A stretch of DNA of 64,000 nucleotides from Rusavskia elegans (lineage: Eukaryota > Ascomycota > Lecanoromycetes > Teloschistales > Teloschistaceae): the NCBI GenBank assembly GCA_011316305.1, contig SAUG01000044.1:558001-622000 (forward strand), given 5' to 3'. This document shows positions 23,834 through 35,534 of the stretch, piece by piece (position 1 is the stretch's first letter; every line of letters begins with the position of its first letter). The notes below the pieces were generated by a model. That model had not been told where the DNA came from. It did not search any database and saw only the letters and a list, made by a program, of their open reading frames with translations. A program made the position numbers and the translations under genes.

Positions 23834-26800
23834 CCTTAAATACCTTTAGAATATTTATCGTAGGTTAACGTTAAACCCCTATTCTAAGTAACTCTAAATT
23901 TATAGTAAAATAGAGATCTAGATAAAAGATAATAGTAGTAATAAAAAGGTTAGTATTTTTACTACTAATCGCTATAGTTATAGTATTAAAATTGATAAGC
24001 CCGATAAATACTATAAAAACCGGAATAAATTAGAAGATTAGCTTATATAACTAGATATATACTTTATATTCTATCCTATACCCGAAAAAAAGAAAACGCT
24101 TTTCGCTATATTCTATTTTTAAGGACGAGCCTAGTATTAGATAAAACCTCTCCTGCGCTAATATATAGACGATAAAGAAAATAATAAATATATCTTCGTA
24201 TAGTTCGTATAATTTAAAAAAGCTATTTATAATATCTTCGGAATCTCGAACGAAATCCTAACTACTAAACGTTTTATTTAATATTTTTAGTAGAAAACCG
24301 TAGTATCGGAGTACGCTATAAGATTTAAAGAATAGTTACTATTAATAGAGTAAAATAATAACGTCTTATATATAATATATAGATATGGGTTTAAAGAGTA
24401 AATAAAAGGTAAATTTATATATAATAGTCGAATATATAAAACTTTAGATAATCTAATTAAGATATCTATCGACCTCGATAATAAACTATATAAAAGAGAT
24501 ATAGAAAAACGCTATAATAGAGGACTATAAGCTAGCGTAGAATACTATTCTAGGAAGCTATATAGAGGATAGCTACTAAGTAAAAGGACCGGATATAGCT
24601 ACTATAGACCTATATCTATAGAACTAGACTCTATATAATAGCGACGTAAAAGGAAGAATCCTAGAAATAGTAAAAAGAATAAGAATTCTAAAACGTACTA
24701 TAATTATAGTAAACTAGGCTACTTCGCGAGAGAGTATCGATTAAATAAGATATAGTAACGACAGTTTAACGTTACGTTAAAGAAACCTAAGGACTAGTAG
24801 AAGATTATCTTAGAAGATAATAATAGTAGTTCTAAATTCTAGGAAGCCAGTTCGGATAAAGAATTTACGTTTATAGAAAATAATAAAGTATTATAGGAAG
24901 CTACTATAAATAACGCTTCGCTGCGAATAATAGTAAAACCTACTAGGAGGAGAGCCGCCTCTAGATAGGAAATTATAATAATAGAGAATATCAGACTAGT
25001 ACACCTTTAAACTTTTTATAAGGAATTAGTAAAGGAAAGATTTATAGTAATCTATAAAGGATTTAAGAATATTTATAAAATATATATTAATAATAAATAT
25101 CTATAGAACGATTAGTAGAATTAGAAAGTAAACTATATTATCGATATATTAGAAAAGAAATTAGGAAGTAATACCTCTAAAAATAAAGATATCCCTAAAC
25201 CGGTATTATAATAAAAAAATATAATAGTAGAAGATTAATATACGCTATTTAGTTAGACCGCCTGCTATAATAATAACTGTAGGATCTATAAATTAGAAAA
25301 GAAAGGAGCCGGGTAGTATCTATTAAAACTACGCCGATATACTCCTATAATACCTATTAAAACCGGAAGTTATAATACTTATAAATATCCTAGATATATT
25401 ATCTATAGCAGATATAAATACTAGAAGGAATAGCGAAAGAGAAATAGAATCTTTAATTAAAACCTCTATAGATATATTTCGCAGATAAACTATAAAGATC
25501 GAAATTACAAAAATATTAAATACGATTCGGAAAAAGTCGAAATCTTATAGTAATAGATATACTACGAGCGTATAACTTTACGGCCCGGAAAAAATAACTA
25601 AATTCAGCTAGCTACGTATATATATTTAAGATTAAAATAATTATCGAAACTAATAACGGACTATAGAAGGTTAAAGTATTTATTAATTTAGGCGCGACCG
25701 GAAATTTCGTATTAGAAGATTTAGCTATAAAGAAAGAGTTCCTTTAGACTAAGAAAAAGGACCTATATAGTTTAATAGTTATTAATAGAAGTAAAATACC
25801 GAGTAGAGATAGAAAGATTATAGAAAAAATAATACTGCTTTAAATAATAATTAACTAGTATTAAAAAGAACTTTAGTTCGACGTCGTTTAGATAGCTAGC
25901 TATAATATTATGTTTAGAATACTTTAGTTAAAAGATGATAATCTAGTAATAGTCTAGGAAAAAAGAGTACTTAGCTTTAAATAATACTTCTACGTAGGAA
26001 GTATTTAGCCTACGCCGAGGCGGCGATCTCGGGTAGATAAAAAGTAGAATATAAAGCGCGAACTTATAACTTCGAAAAAAAATAACTAAAAACTATTTAA
26101 ATCCGATTTATTAAATACTAGTAGAGATTAGCTAGATTAATAAAATAGAAATAGAAAGGAAAATTATAAACCTTTCGAGAACCCTATACTATCTAATAAA
26201 AAGTTAATAGAAAATCTATTAGGAAAGATCCCAGGTAAATATAAAAATTAGATTAACTTATTTCGGGAAGAGGTAACTATAAAAGTACTATCTAAATATT
26301 AGATATAGGATTATAAAATTAGATTTAAACCAAGCAAGTAATCTACGTTTAGACCTATCTATCTATTATCTATAATAGAGCTCGGAATACTCTATAAATA
26401 CCTAGACGAAAATATAAAAAAGGGATTTATTAGAAAATCTTAATTACTAGCAGGATATTCGATTCTTTTTATATCTAAAAAGGACGGAATATTCCGTTTA
26501 TATATTAATTACCGGAAGCTAAATAATATTATAATTAAGAACTAATATCTATTACTAAATATTAGCGAACTCTAAAATAGACTTTCTAAAGTAAAATACT
26601 TTATAAAACTCGACCTTCGAGGAATATATAATCTTATATAAATAAAGGCTAGAAAAGAATAAAAAACAGTTTCCGAATACAGTACAGTTATTATAAATAT
26701 ATAGTAATACTATTCGGGCTTATAAACGCCCCGGTAACCTATTAGAATATAATTAATAATATATTAAAAGAATATCTTAATATATTTATTATCGCCTACT

Positions 26801-29528
26801 TCGATAATATTCTGGTTTTTTCTAAAATACTCGAGGAATATAAATAATACGTTAGTAAAATTCTTAAATATCTAGAGGGGAAAGACTTACGCCTTAAACT
26901 AGAAAAGTATAAATTTTATAAAGAAAAAGTCGACTTCCTAGAATTTATTATAGGGCGAAACGGACTATATATCGACCCTAATAAATAAAAAGCTATTATA
27001 GAATAGAAAATACTAATAAATATTAAAAAAATCTAAAGCTTCTTCGGATTTATAAACTATAATCGAAAGTTTATAAAAAACTATTCTAAAAGAGCTCTCG
27101 CTCTAATAGCTTTAATAAAGGATACTATTAAATAGTATTAGGGAAAAAGAGAATAATAAATATTCGAAAATTTTAAAGAAAAATATATAAGAAACCTAGT
27201 ATTTAAAATATTCGATCTAAAGAAACTATTATAAATAGAAATAGATTTATTAGATCTAGCTATAGAAGTATATCTTCTATAATAATATAATAGCAAGTAG
27301 TATCTAATAGTATATATATCTAGAAAATTATTACTAGCGGAATAGAATTACGATATTTATAATAAAAAACTACTAGCTATAGTAGCCGTACTAGAATAGT
27401 AGAAAGTATATACCGAAGAATTACTAGAATTAACTATCTTTATAGACTATAAAAATCTTTTATATTTTATAATAATAAAATAGTTTAATAGAAGATAAAT
27501 ACGATAGTCTAAACTCCTCGGTTAATATAAATTTAAAATATACTATATTTTAGATAAGGAAAATAGAAAAATAGATACTCTAAATCGAAGAAATAATTAT
27601 ATAAAAATAAAGGAGGTTTTTAATAATAGTATCTTTAAAATTAATAAAAATAGATTACTATTAGTAAATTAGTACGAAATAAATATAATACTATATATAC
27701 TCCAAGATAACTAAAAATAATTTTCTATTAAAAAAGAAAAGTTATAAATACTAGATAATAAAATTAACGAATATATTAAAGAATAGTATAATAGAATATT
27801 ATAAAGGTATCTAGATATAATAAAGATAATATAACTTTTATAATAGTATTACCAGTTTCCTAATATAAGATAATATATCGAAATATATATTAAAAAAGAT
27901 TTTAGTTATTAGTAAAATAAATATAGTATATATACTCGTTATAGAGAGATTTAGTATTAGGAACTATCGGATTTATTATAGAAGGAAGTTATATTAAACT
28001 TTATTATTAAACTCCCGAAATCGAAAGACCCGATAATAAATATAGAATACGATTTAATACTTAATATAGTAGATAGACTTACGAAATATATCTATATAAT
28101 CCTATTAAAAGAAGACTTTATAGTAAAATAACTCGGATTTATTATTCTAGATCGATTATTTCGGTACTACAGACTACTAGAAGTATTAATAAATAATAGA
28201 AATAAACTCTTTACTTTAAATTATTAGAAAACTCTTATTTCTCTATTTAGTATTAAACTATAAATATTAATAGCTTTTTATCTAATAACGGATAGATAGA
28301 TAGAATATACTAACTAGATACTCGAGTAATATCTAAAGTATTATATTAACGATATTTAAGATAATTAGGTTTTACTTTTATTAATAGTATAATTAGTATT
28401 TAATATAAAAGAATCAAGTACTATAAAAAAATTACCGTTCTATACCGATAATAGGAGATAACCGAATTTATTTAGATAACCGCTACTATATAAATTAGCA
28501 GAATTAGTAATTTAAAAGGTCGATATTTAGAAGAAAATCTATAGAAATATCCTAAAAATATAGGAATATTCGGGTAAATACTAAAATAAAAAACGAAAAA
28601 TAGTACTTTAGCTAAAGAAAGGGGATAAGGTATACCTTCTTATAAAAAATCTAAAAATAAAAACTCTAAATAAGAAATTTAACTATATTAAGGTCGGACT
28701 ATTTTTAATTAAAAAAATTAGAGGACTCTAGAACTTTAAATTTAATCTATCTAAAGATATAAAAATATACCCGGTATTCTATATATCTCTTTTAGAACCA
28801 GCCGATCCCGGAACGCCGTTATAATAGATATTTAACTTCGAGATATAAGAGGAAGATACCTTTATAGTCGAAAAGATCCTATAATAGAAAGATTAGAACT
28901 ATTTAATTAAATAGAAAGGTTACCCTATTTTAGAAAATACCTAGGAACCTAAGAAATATTTAGTAAACTACTAGAAGGCTCTATAATAGTTCTACTAAAA
29001 GGAACTAAAAAAGTTATTAACTAGCTAGAATCGCTAGATAGGAAAATCTACTTAAAAGTAATATCGATAAAAAGATTTAGATTTATAGAAGAAAACGGAT
29101 TTACAGTAATAATTTTACGTTCTAACTCTTCGATATTTTATAGCTTACTATTAACTATAATATACTACTCTTTTTTAATATAATTTAGTTAACGAAATAA
29201 ACGCTGCTACTTTATTATATATTTTATATAACTTTTTCTTTAACTTCTTATATTTATTTTTAAAACGATACTAGCGCGTAGTATCTAACGGAGCAAGGTT
29301 ATAAAGATAGGCCTATTTTATATAATTAATATACTTCTCGGAATCTTCGCTAATATAATAGAATTTCCCCGACTAGAAATAATTTCGATAAGGATATATA
29401 GCTAATATACCGATACCTAATAATAGAACTTTCTTATAATAATCTTTAGTTAATAGTTTTTTCCTTTTATCTATAAAAAAGAAGGGACGATAGTTTTTCG
29501 GGATAAAAAATCTAAAGAGGGGACCTAG

Positions 29529-30021
29529 TATTATAAATATAGGCGGCGTATCTTCGGGAATACGGTAGTACTTAGTATAACGTAGAATCTCCTATTATAT
29601 CTTAATAGGCAGGGATATATAGGACAGTTTTAATATTAATACTAAAGAATATCTTAGTAGTTTTAGTAAGTAAATACCCTAAATACCCTAATCTTAGTAG
29701 TTTTAGTAAATAAGTACTATAAGTAAATTCAGTTTTAGTAGTCTTAGTAAATAAATACTTTAAAATAAGGCTATTTTAGTTATCTTAGTCTATAAGTAAT
29801 CTAAATAGTAGAGGATTTTATTTATTTATATAGATCTCGAACTCGACGCCTTTATAGCTCGTATTTAATTAATTAGTTATCGCTATATACTACTCTAGTA
29901 ATTAAACTAATTTATTCTCTTATTAATTTAAAGTAAATACCCGTTATACCTCCGTTTATAGATATACCAATAAGTCCAACCAACCTTTAGAGATATCAAA
30001 CCTCCAGGTAGCCCTATAACA
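29529..30021 (+). repeat. 3' LTR of gypsy element
   Basis: 493 bp, ending ...CAGGTAGCCCTATAACA, followed immediately by the ATAAC target duplication. It keeps the terminal CA that the 5' LTR has lost, but has lost the terminal TG that the 5' LTR keeps. Confidence 0.9.
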
Positions 30022-30026
30022 ATAAC

Positions 30027-30520
30027 ATTTCTAGAAACTATAGCGAGTATCTAGATTATAGACGAATAATATTTCTAATAAAGTAATGAAAATGGTTTAC
30101 GAATCTATTGATTTTATATTATATATTTTAGAAGAAAATATATATTATATTTTAAATATTATATAATCCGAATTACTATTAAATAATAACTATCCGATAT
30201 ATTTTATAGAATTTCTAAACTATTTAATATAGTAAACGAAACATCTATTTATTTTATAATCGTTACGAAATTAATTGAACTAATAAGTTATCAATGGAAT
30301 AATATTTACTATAATTCTATCTAATCGAAATTTCTTCGGAAGATTTCTAGATTTATAAACAAATAAAACAATACTTTAAATATATTATTGAAAAAATCAA
30401 TATAATAATTTTTTATAATTTTATTAATATACAAGTTTTGATATATATAAAATCGATAAATTTTCCGATTATATATTATCGAGACTACAAGATGAAATTG
30501 TCAATATTATTTGATAAATT
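30027..30520 (-). mobile_element. Ty1/copia remnant, part 2
   Basis: Continuation of the copia remnant interrupted by the gypsy element (see 22560-23340). On the minus strand it contains VIRII(stop)YLK at about 30140-30180 and an eroded stretch before the junction. RIP damage is heavy and the outer limit is not definable. Confidence 0.4.
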
Positions 30521-30874
30521 GCAATATCTATTTAGCCAGATCGTAATTTTACTAGAGAAGATTACACAATCTTAATATGATTCTTGGCATCTTTCTCATC
30601 AGAAAAGAAATGCGCCATTGAACATCTGCTCACGAATGAATGCCCTTCGGTCGAGTCACACTCAAGATGTCACTTTCTCGATCCAATGTTAGTCCTCGAT
30701 AGGCAATGCCGATCGTCACTACCTACTCAGCAATCCACCCAAGCCTACAAGCTATCACAGCTATTTTCGGAAAACACCCCGGCCGCGCGTCGATCGCCTA
30801 GGCGCGCATGCAAGGATGACCCTGATCTTCAATTAAGCCATGAAAGTCTCCGTTAGGGTTGCACATCATTGTGA

Positions 30875-30902
30875 ATGACCTTCATCCATGGATGAAGGTC
30901 AT
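30875..30902. repeat. 28-bp perfect palindrome
   Basis: ATGACCTTCATCCA followed by its exact reverse complement, centred on CCATGG with no spacer. It could be a binding site for a dimeric regulator or simply a cruciform-prone sequence. Confidence 0.85.
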
Positions 30903-31218
30903 CCACCAATGGAAGTACAGTGGGGCGCCGCTTGGCGCTTACTTCCGTGGGTCAGGCTTTTCTTGATTTCCGTCGGCCACCTGGGATTACCCACTTATTG
31001 TACAGCCCGAGGTCAGAGCTCCTTTCGATACGCCGCAAGACTCGTGGGGATAGATCAAACCAGGAAGATCAGACGTCAACTGGCACTTGTCCGATCGAAA
31101 AGCACTCAAGAGATCTGCGAGGCGCCAACTAGTCATCTCCTGCTTTGTTCAGCGCCAAGAAACGCCCGGGAAGGTTTGACCCAGCAGTATGGATCACTAA
31201 TTTAGAGAGGAAGTTCCA

Positions 31219-31226
31219 TATATAAG
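31219..31226 (+). promoter_or_regulatory. TATA box upstream of 31331 gene
   Basis: TATATAAG lies 105 bp before the ATG, followed by a pyrimidine-rich leader, a usual fungal promoter arrangement. Confidence 0.5.
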
Positions 31227-31330
31227 TAGCAGCACAAAGCATTGTGCCCGACTGTCCTCCCGTTCGACCTGCTTGTGTCTCATCTTCAACCAAGAGTCCC
31301 ATACCCTATTTTTAGACGATTCTTGAGTAA

Positions 31331-31894
31331 ATGTCGCCAGAAGAACGGACGCTGCGTGACACCGTGACGGAGTCTCAGACTGAGATTCCGGCGAGTTCGC
31401 CGACGCTAGAAAAGCTACGACACACAGTGGATATTATGCAGGAAGGTACCAGTCTTCAGTTGGATTCCGACAGCCTTGGAGACAATCTATTGGCAATTAT
31501 TGAACATCTTGAAAAGCAAAGAGTCGATTTAGAGCGCCAGCTCGAGCTTCATCGCCACGAATCCCTTCGATTGACTGGGGCTATTCTTGACATAATCAGC
31601 GGAGCACAAGGGTGGTCGAAGCCCGAAGTCGTCCCGAGTAACTCGGCCGGGGCTTCTACCATGGATTCAGTCTTCCTGTTGAATGACCAAACTTTGAACA
31701 TGGGTGACCTGGAAATTGACTTGGTGGGAAACTTGCGAATCCAGTACTCATTGGACCATGCCGCTGACCTGAAGTTTGTGAACGGGACAGTCGACCCCGA
31801 TGTAGACACAGTCCGACCAGCCGTGTCAATTGCTTCAATTTTGACTCATCCCAACGGCCAGGCGGCATGGAAGCCACCTGAGTTCACCGTGTGA
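31331..31894 (+). CDS. Hypothetical protein, 187 aa, coiled-coil segment
   Basis: One intact exon starting at ATG with an upstream TATA box. Residues about 45-90 form a likely coiled coil (LLAIIEHLEKQRVDLERQLE). The C-terminal half is a mixed, acidic region (NMGDLEIDLVGNLRIQYSLD) without a recognised motif. No signal peptide or membrane segment is seen. Its 3' end overlaps the 3' end of the convergent cyclin-like gene by 49 bp. The coiled coil suggests a partner-binding protein; nothing more can be said from the sequence. Confidence 0.6.
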   Translation: MSPEERTLRDTVTESQTEIPASSPTLEKLRHTVDIMQEGTSLQLDSDSLGDNLLAIIEHLEKQRVDLERQLELHRHESLRLTGAILDIISGAQGWSKPEVVPSNSAGASTMDSVFLLNDQTLNMGDLEIDLVGNLRIQYSLDHAADLKFVNGTVDPDVDTVRPAVSIASILTHPNGQAAWKPPEFTV

Positions 31895-32453
31895 TCGCTA
31901 TCAGCTTTCGGATAGGTTATCTTGTCAGTGCGTGGGTTCGCAGCGCAGGGTTTGCGGTTATGTGATGTGGCGGGGACAGCCGATGGAGCGTTCTGATAAA
32001 ACCAAAGGTTCATCAATTTAATCTGCCAGTCCTGCCACTCTTTTGCAGAGACACCCGTATCAATATTCCAGAGGAGATTCATCTCAAAGTAATTGAAGTC
32101 ACGAGTTGTGACTCGTGCTACTTTAGCCCATGCAACATTGGTATACGGACAATCATGAAGAGCTGCCACCGTCAGCTGTCTACTGCTTCGTCAAGGAAGA
32201 GGAGACAATTACTCTTATCGGCCAATGCCAAGGCTAAAAGAAAATCCAAGTCCCCCCTTTGGGTGAGATGTTTTCCGGTCCTGACCCTTAAGCGATGTAG
32301 GAACATCATACCCAGAAATACGTTGTTTTGTGATACTCTGATCCTTGACAGGATAGACCAGATATTCTGCTGAAAAGTGGTTGAAAGTTCCTCTGCAGCG
32401 CGTAGTCTGCCCCTTGGGAACACAGTTGAGGTGAAGTACTCCGAATTGAGCAT
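31846..32453 (-). CDS. Cyclin-like protein (fungal Pho80/Pcl or Clg1-type cyclin box)
   Basis: Two exons on the minus strand, 32453-32213 and 32162-31846, with a 50-bp intron (gtaatt...gctgac...ggcag), give 185 residues. Joined, the cyclin box reads FLGMMFLHRLRVR...LLALALADKTLHDCPYTNVAWAKV and then FNYFEMNLLWNID. These match the helix 2-5 pattern of fungal cyclins (hhhhLxRLR; ALxLAxKxxxD; YTNxxWxxV; LExxFLxxxDW). Such cyclins bind a cyclin-dependent kinase of the Pho85 type. The protein is short: it is hardly more than the cyclin box, with a Pro/Arg-rich tail. It may be a reduced or truncated copy of a larger cyclin. It converges on the 31331 gene with a 49-bp overlap of coding 3' ends. Confidence 0.7.
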
Positions 32454-33325
32454 TGACTCGGTGTACAGCAGATTGGTTACCTAAGACGCTTAGCGTTCAA
32501 CGTAGTTGATAGGTGTTGGAACAAACCTGCGCAGTGAAGCACGCCATAAACTTGGGATTTACAAGTAAAGCACTGCTGTGGTCATGCATGCCTTCGTAAT
32601 CTATCAAAGCGTCCGTACACTGCAGCTTTTATAGATATGTATATGATTTTAAACTCAATTGGGTCGTGTCAGCGCATCATGTAATGCTCCCTATATTTAT
32701 CGAATGTCTATTCACACAGCTGAAACAGATCAATGCCGGATCACTGTATGTTTCAGACTATACTGCGCCTTTGAACAACAGGTGTTTGATGTGGAGCTTT
32801 CCGGAGGATCTTGAAACACGGGGTGGAGCGTTTAAACCACATAAGATCATCGGCTATGTGTAACGATAGAGTGTAACACGACGCGAGTTGGTCTTATGGT
32901 AAGTCCAGCCATAATTGAAGCAGTGCGAAACACTGCTTTTTTGTGCAGCGTCAAGACCAGCCCTTGCAGCTTAAAGATCTTACGATGGGAAGCAGTGGAA
33001 AGCAGCGGTTCGTCCTACAGCTCTGAGCCTGCTTCAGACGCACCGAGACCGAGAAGGAAGCAGCCAGATACAAATTCAGCGGTGCCCGTCGGACGCAGCG
33101 AAAGTCACAACACAGGGGCAATATGAAGCCCAAGATTCAGGGCTGCTCAAATACATGGTAATATCAATATCAGACAGAAACATGTTTCATTGCCCTATTC
33201 TTTTGCAAACCCAATTGGTGGACTGGTTTGATGCATTGCCCAGGCTTTGGCATCGGTTCTTTCTATTTCTGTACCGAAAATCTTATTCCTCGGCGTCAAA
33301 CTAACGTATAGATGGTACAAGCAAA
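32454..33325. other. Intergenic region, no supported gene
   Basis: Moderate-GC DNA between the cyclin-like and Zn2Cys6 genes. Short ORFs at 32666-32863, 32896-33126 and 32951-33133 overlap on both strands without motifs. The left part should hold the cyclin promoter, and the right part the terminator of the Zn2Cys6 gene. Confidence 0.3.
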
Positions 33326-33705
33326 CTAGGCTAACAATTCTAATTGCCAATCGATCATGCTCCAGCCCTCTTCAATAGGTAGTTGTGAGATGTCGGTATC
33401 ACTTGGTAGGACTGGCTGGAGATACTGCACCGGCATCAGAGGCTGTTCTGTAGTGTTTGTTACCGAGCGGCGGCTTCGGTCGATAGAAGGCGGAGAGACA
33501 CAGATAATATGTCGTTGTTGACAAAGATAGCAAGGGGACAACGGCTGATTCAGATTTCTTCGGCACCGTCTCTTTCGCGATCTGCATCCGTCTACGCTTG
33601 ATTAGGGTGGGTTCATTACTGTGGGCAATCTTGCATACCGCAAGCCTGAGAAGACCTCAGGTACCCCAGCTTACAGCGTTTGGGTCGTCGGATACTGACA
33701 TCCAT
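33326..33705 (-). CDS. Miniature Zn(2)Cys(6) protein, 110 aa
   Basis: Two exons on the minus strand, 33705-33639 and 33591-33326, separated by a 47-bp intron (gtatgc...cctaat...gcgtag). Splicing creates the motif CDGCRSRKRRC...PCYLCQQRHIIC. The six Cys lie at residues 22, 25, 32, 43, 46 and 53 in C-x2-C-x6-C-x10-C-x2-C-x6-C spacing, the fungal binuclear zinc cluster that binds CGG half-sites. Neither exon shows the motif alone, which supports the intron. The start ATG is in a good context (accATGg). The C-terminal 55 residues end in an acidic, hydrophobic patch (SQLPIEEGWSMIDWQLELLA), reminiscent of an activation segment. The usual 500-900-residue middle domain of this family is absent. It may be a natural mini-regulator or the remnant of a larger gene. 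Confidence 0.75.
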
Positions 33706-33964
33706 GGTTCCTTTTGGCACTCTCTCGCGAATCGGGAAGTGTAAGACCATCGTGATTATTGGATTGCGAAGTAACTACACGACTTGAACCGTAGCTTATC
33801 ATGTAGAGAATCGATCTGTTGGACGTCTGGTCACCATTTCTGCCAGAATTTATATTCAATTATGACACTGTTTACTATTTTTATCTCAAGTCATGAAACG
33901 CTTACTCGAGCGCTGACAGGCTCGATTCCTAATATAGCTACAGTCTTTGCTCTGTTTTATTGCT

Positions 33965-34462
33965 ATGTACAAGTCAAGCAAACCACAGTGGCTGACCCTT
34001 GTTAACAAAGAGCTGCCACTCTTACCTACGGTCGTAGTTTCTTCTCCACGTTCAGCAATTCCATCCCCTACTATGCTTATCCATGTCACCAAGACTGATG
34101 ACCAGATTATTGGTAAGCTTGGTGCGTGGATTACCAATGGGGCAAAGGAGGATGACAGCTTCGTCGGTGCCGCTCAAGAAACCGAGGACGGAGCCTGGTT
34201 AAGATCACACATTGAGACGTATTTAGCTCAATTTGAAACACACTCTCGGCGACTGACCGTCATCATTGTCACAGAAGAAAAGCAAGCAACAGAATGGAGA
34301 GAACGCCTACATACGTACAGTCAGCGGGCAGCAACCGTATGTAGCGAGAAAAGCGCTTTCCGAAGCCAGATTGATTTCCGGCTAGTAACAGTCGACCGAA
34401 TTCTGTCAGAAGGTCTCCATACCAGCAGATCCCCTCTTAGGCAGTTTTTCTTGCAATCGTAA
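33965..34462 (+). CDS. Hypothetical protein, 165 aa
   Basis: Single open frame from the ATG at 33965 (MYKSSKPQWLTLVNKELPLLP). The frame is open a little further upstream, but with no ATG. Composition is balanced, with an alternating beta/alpha look in the middle (MLIHVTKTDD..., RLTVIIVTEEKQATEWRERL, FRLVTVDRIL). No domain, signal peptide or membrane helix is recognised. The N-terminal KELPLLP resembles the KELPPLP repeats in the gene at 35535-35900, possibly by chance. Confidence 0.45.
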   Translation: MYKSSKPQWLTLVNKELPLLPTVVVSSPRSAIPSPTMLIHVTKTDDQIIGKLGAWITNGAKEDDSFVGAAQETEDGAWLRSHIETYLAQFETHSRRLTVIIVTEEKQATEWRERLHTYSQRAATVCSEKSAFRSQIDFRLVTVDRILSEGLHTSRSPLRQFFLQS

Positions 34463-35534
34463 TCCAAATTGGGAATATGTAGGAGGATATATATGGATTT
34501 TTACCATCGGACTAGAACTGCTCCACTTGTCTCCTATGATATACTCGTTGATGCATTTCCGAAGCGGATGAGGAGAGGCAGGATTTATGATCGTTCCGAT
34601 CAATCTGTTTCGCATACCATTATATCCTATTGTCTCTGTTCCAAAGCAAAAGTCGCTTTTAATGATTGTCCATAACTTTGACCGATGAATGCAATGAAGA
34701 TTTATGGCAGCTAATCAGCCATGGTGCAGCTTCCCTAATTGCTAATCTCTTGCGCTACAACCTTTAGCACTGCTGATCCATTTTTCACCCATTAATGTGA
34801 CCTTCATGTCCGATGATTCGATGGAGGTCATCTTGACTGATTTGGCTTTGAAACAGGGAAGAGATAGGTTCGCTGTCCTCGGACCGTAACTCTGGGAGGT
34901 TCGTTGCTTGCCGGGTCATCAATCAGCAGTAAGTATTACGCTTGTTGGCTCTAGCGTTAATTCTTGCAGCAATGGTGTTTATCTGACGACCTTGCGATGA
35001 CAGTCACAGTCACTCGCGCCGGGGCAATTACAGGTAGTCTGGGTCTAGCTGCCGTACCACCATTAGGACAAGGGAGGGCAGACGGGAAGGTGTGGGTACA
35101 ATCCCTAAACGCGATTGGAAGGGAAGTTTGAATAAGACCCTAGCGGGGGCGCTGTTGTTATGACTCTAAAGCGGGGAGTCGGAGGCTAACGGGTACATGC
35201 TGGTCTTTACTTGCCTCGTTATGGGGCGAAGCCATCCGCTGCAGATCTTATTGGATGCAGTCTTCTGATCTCGATTGCTGTGCCCCAAAGAGGTGAAAAT
35301 AGTGGCATCCTGGAAGCTTTAGCGTTCGATAGTCTTCCTAGCACTCATACATCTGCCAATCCACCCTATCTGACGGCGTGACTAATGCGAATTTGCCTCT
35401 ACGGCAGACCCCATGTTTCAATCCGACCCCTTACCAGGCGCCGGCCCTAAAAAGGCGCGCAACAAGTTGTGCTCCGGACAGCGGCAATCACCCTTGCTGT
35501 GGGTCTGTGCACGCCACACATATGCTGCCGGGCG
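34463..35534. other. Intergenic region, no supported gene
   Basis: Mixed composition with no gene. One imperfect inverted repeat lies at about 34797-34836 ('gaccttcatgtcc...gatggaggtcatc'), loosely like the perfect palindrome at 30875-30902. The right third may include the eroded tail of the LPPLP-repeat gene. Confidence 0.3.

Larger units (their letters stand above)
23341..30021 (+). mobile_element. Full-length RIP-inactivated Ty3/gypsy chromovirus
   Basis: A 6681-bp element with two 493-bp LTRs, flanked by the 5-bp duplication ATAAC (23336-23340 and 30022-30026). Internal remnants on the plus strand run in gypsy order. A degenerate zinc knuckle near 24692-24739 reads YYNYSKLGYFAREYR, with each Cys changed to Tyr. 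Reverse transcriptase remnants near 26440-26820 include KKDGIFRLYINYRKLN and AYFDNILVF. The integrase core near 28000-28110 includes VDRLTKY. A C-terminal chromodomain remnant near 28840-28990 includes TFIVEKIL. A purine-rich tract (about 29513-29523) precedes the 3' LTR. Cys-to-Tyr, Asp-to-Asn and Gln-to-stop changes are those expected from RIP, and stops are dense throughout, so no protein is made. Confidence 0.9.
30520..31330. other. Start of island 3: intergenic region with palindrome
   Basis: GC-normal DNA with several overlapping short ORFs (30584-30856 opens with TTG, 30888-31205 with ATG), none supported. It holds a 28-bp perfect palindrome (30875-30902) and the promoter of the gene starting at 31331. 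Confidence 0.3.
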
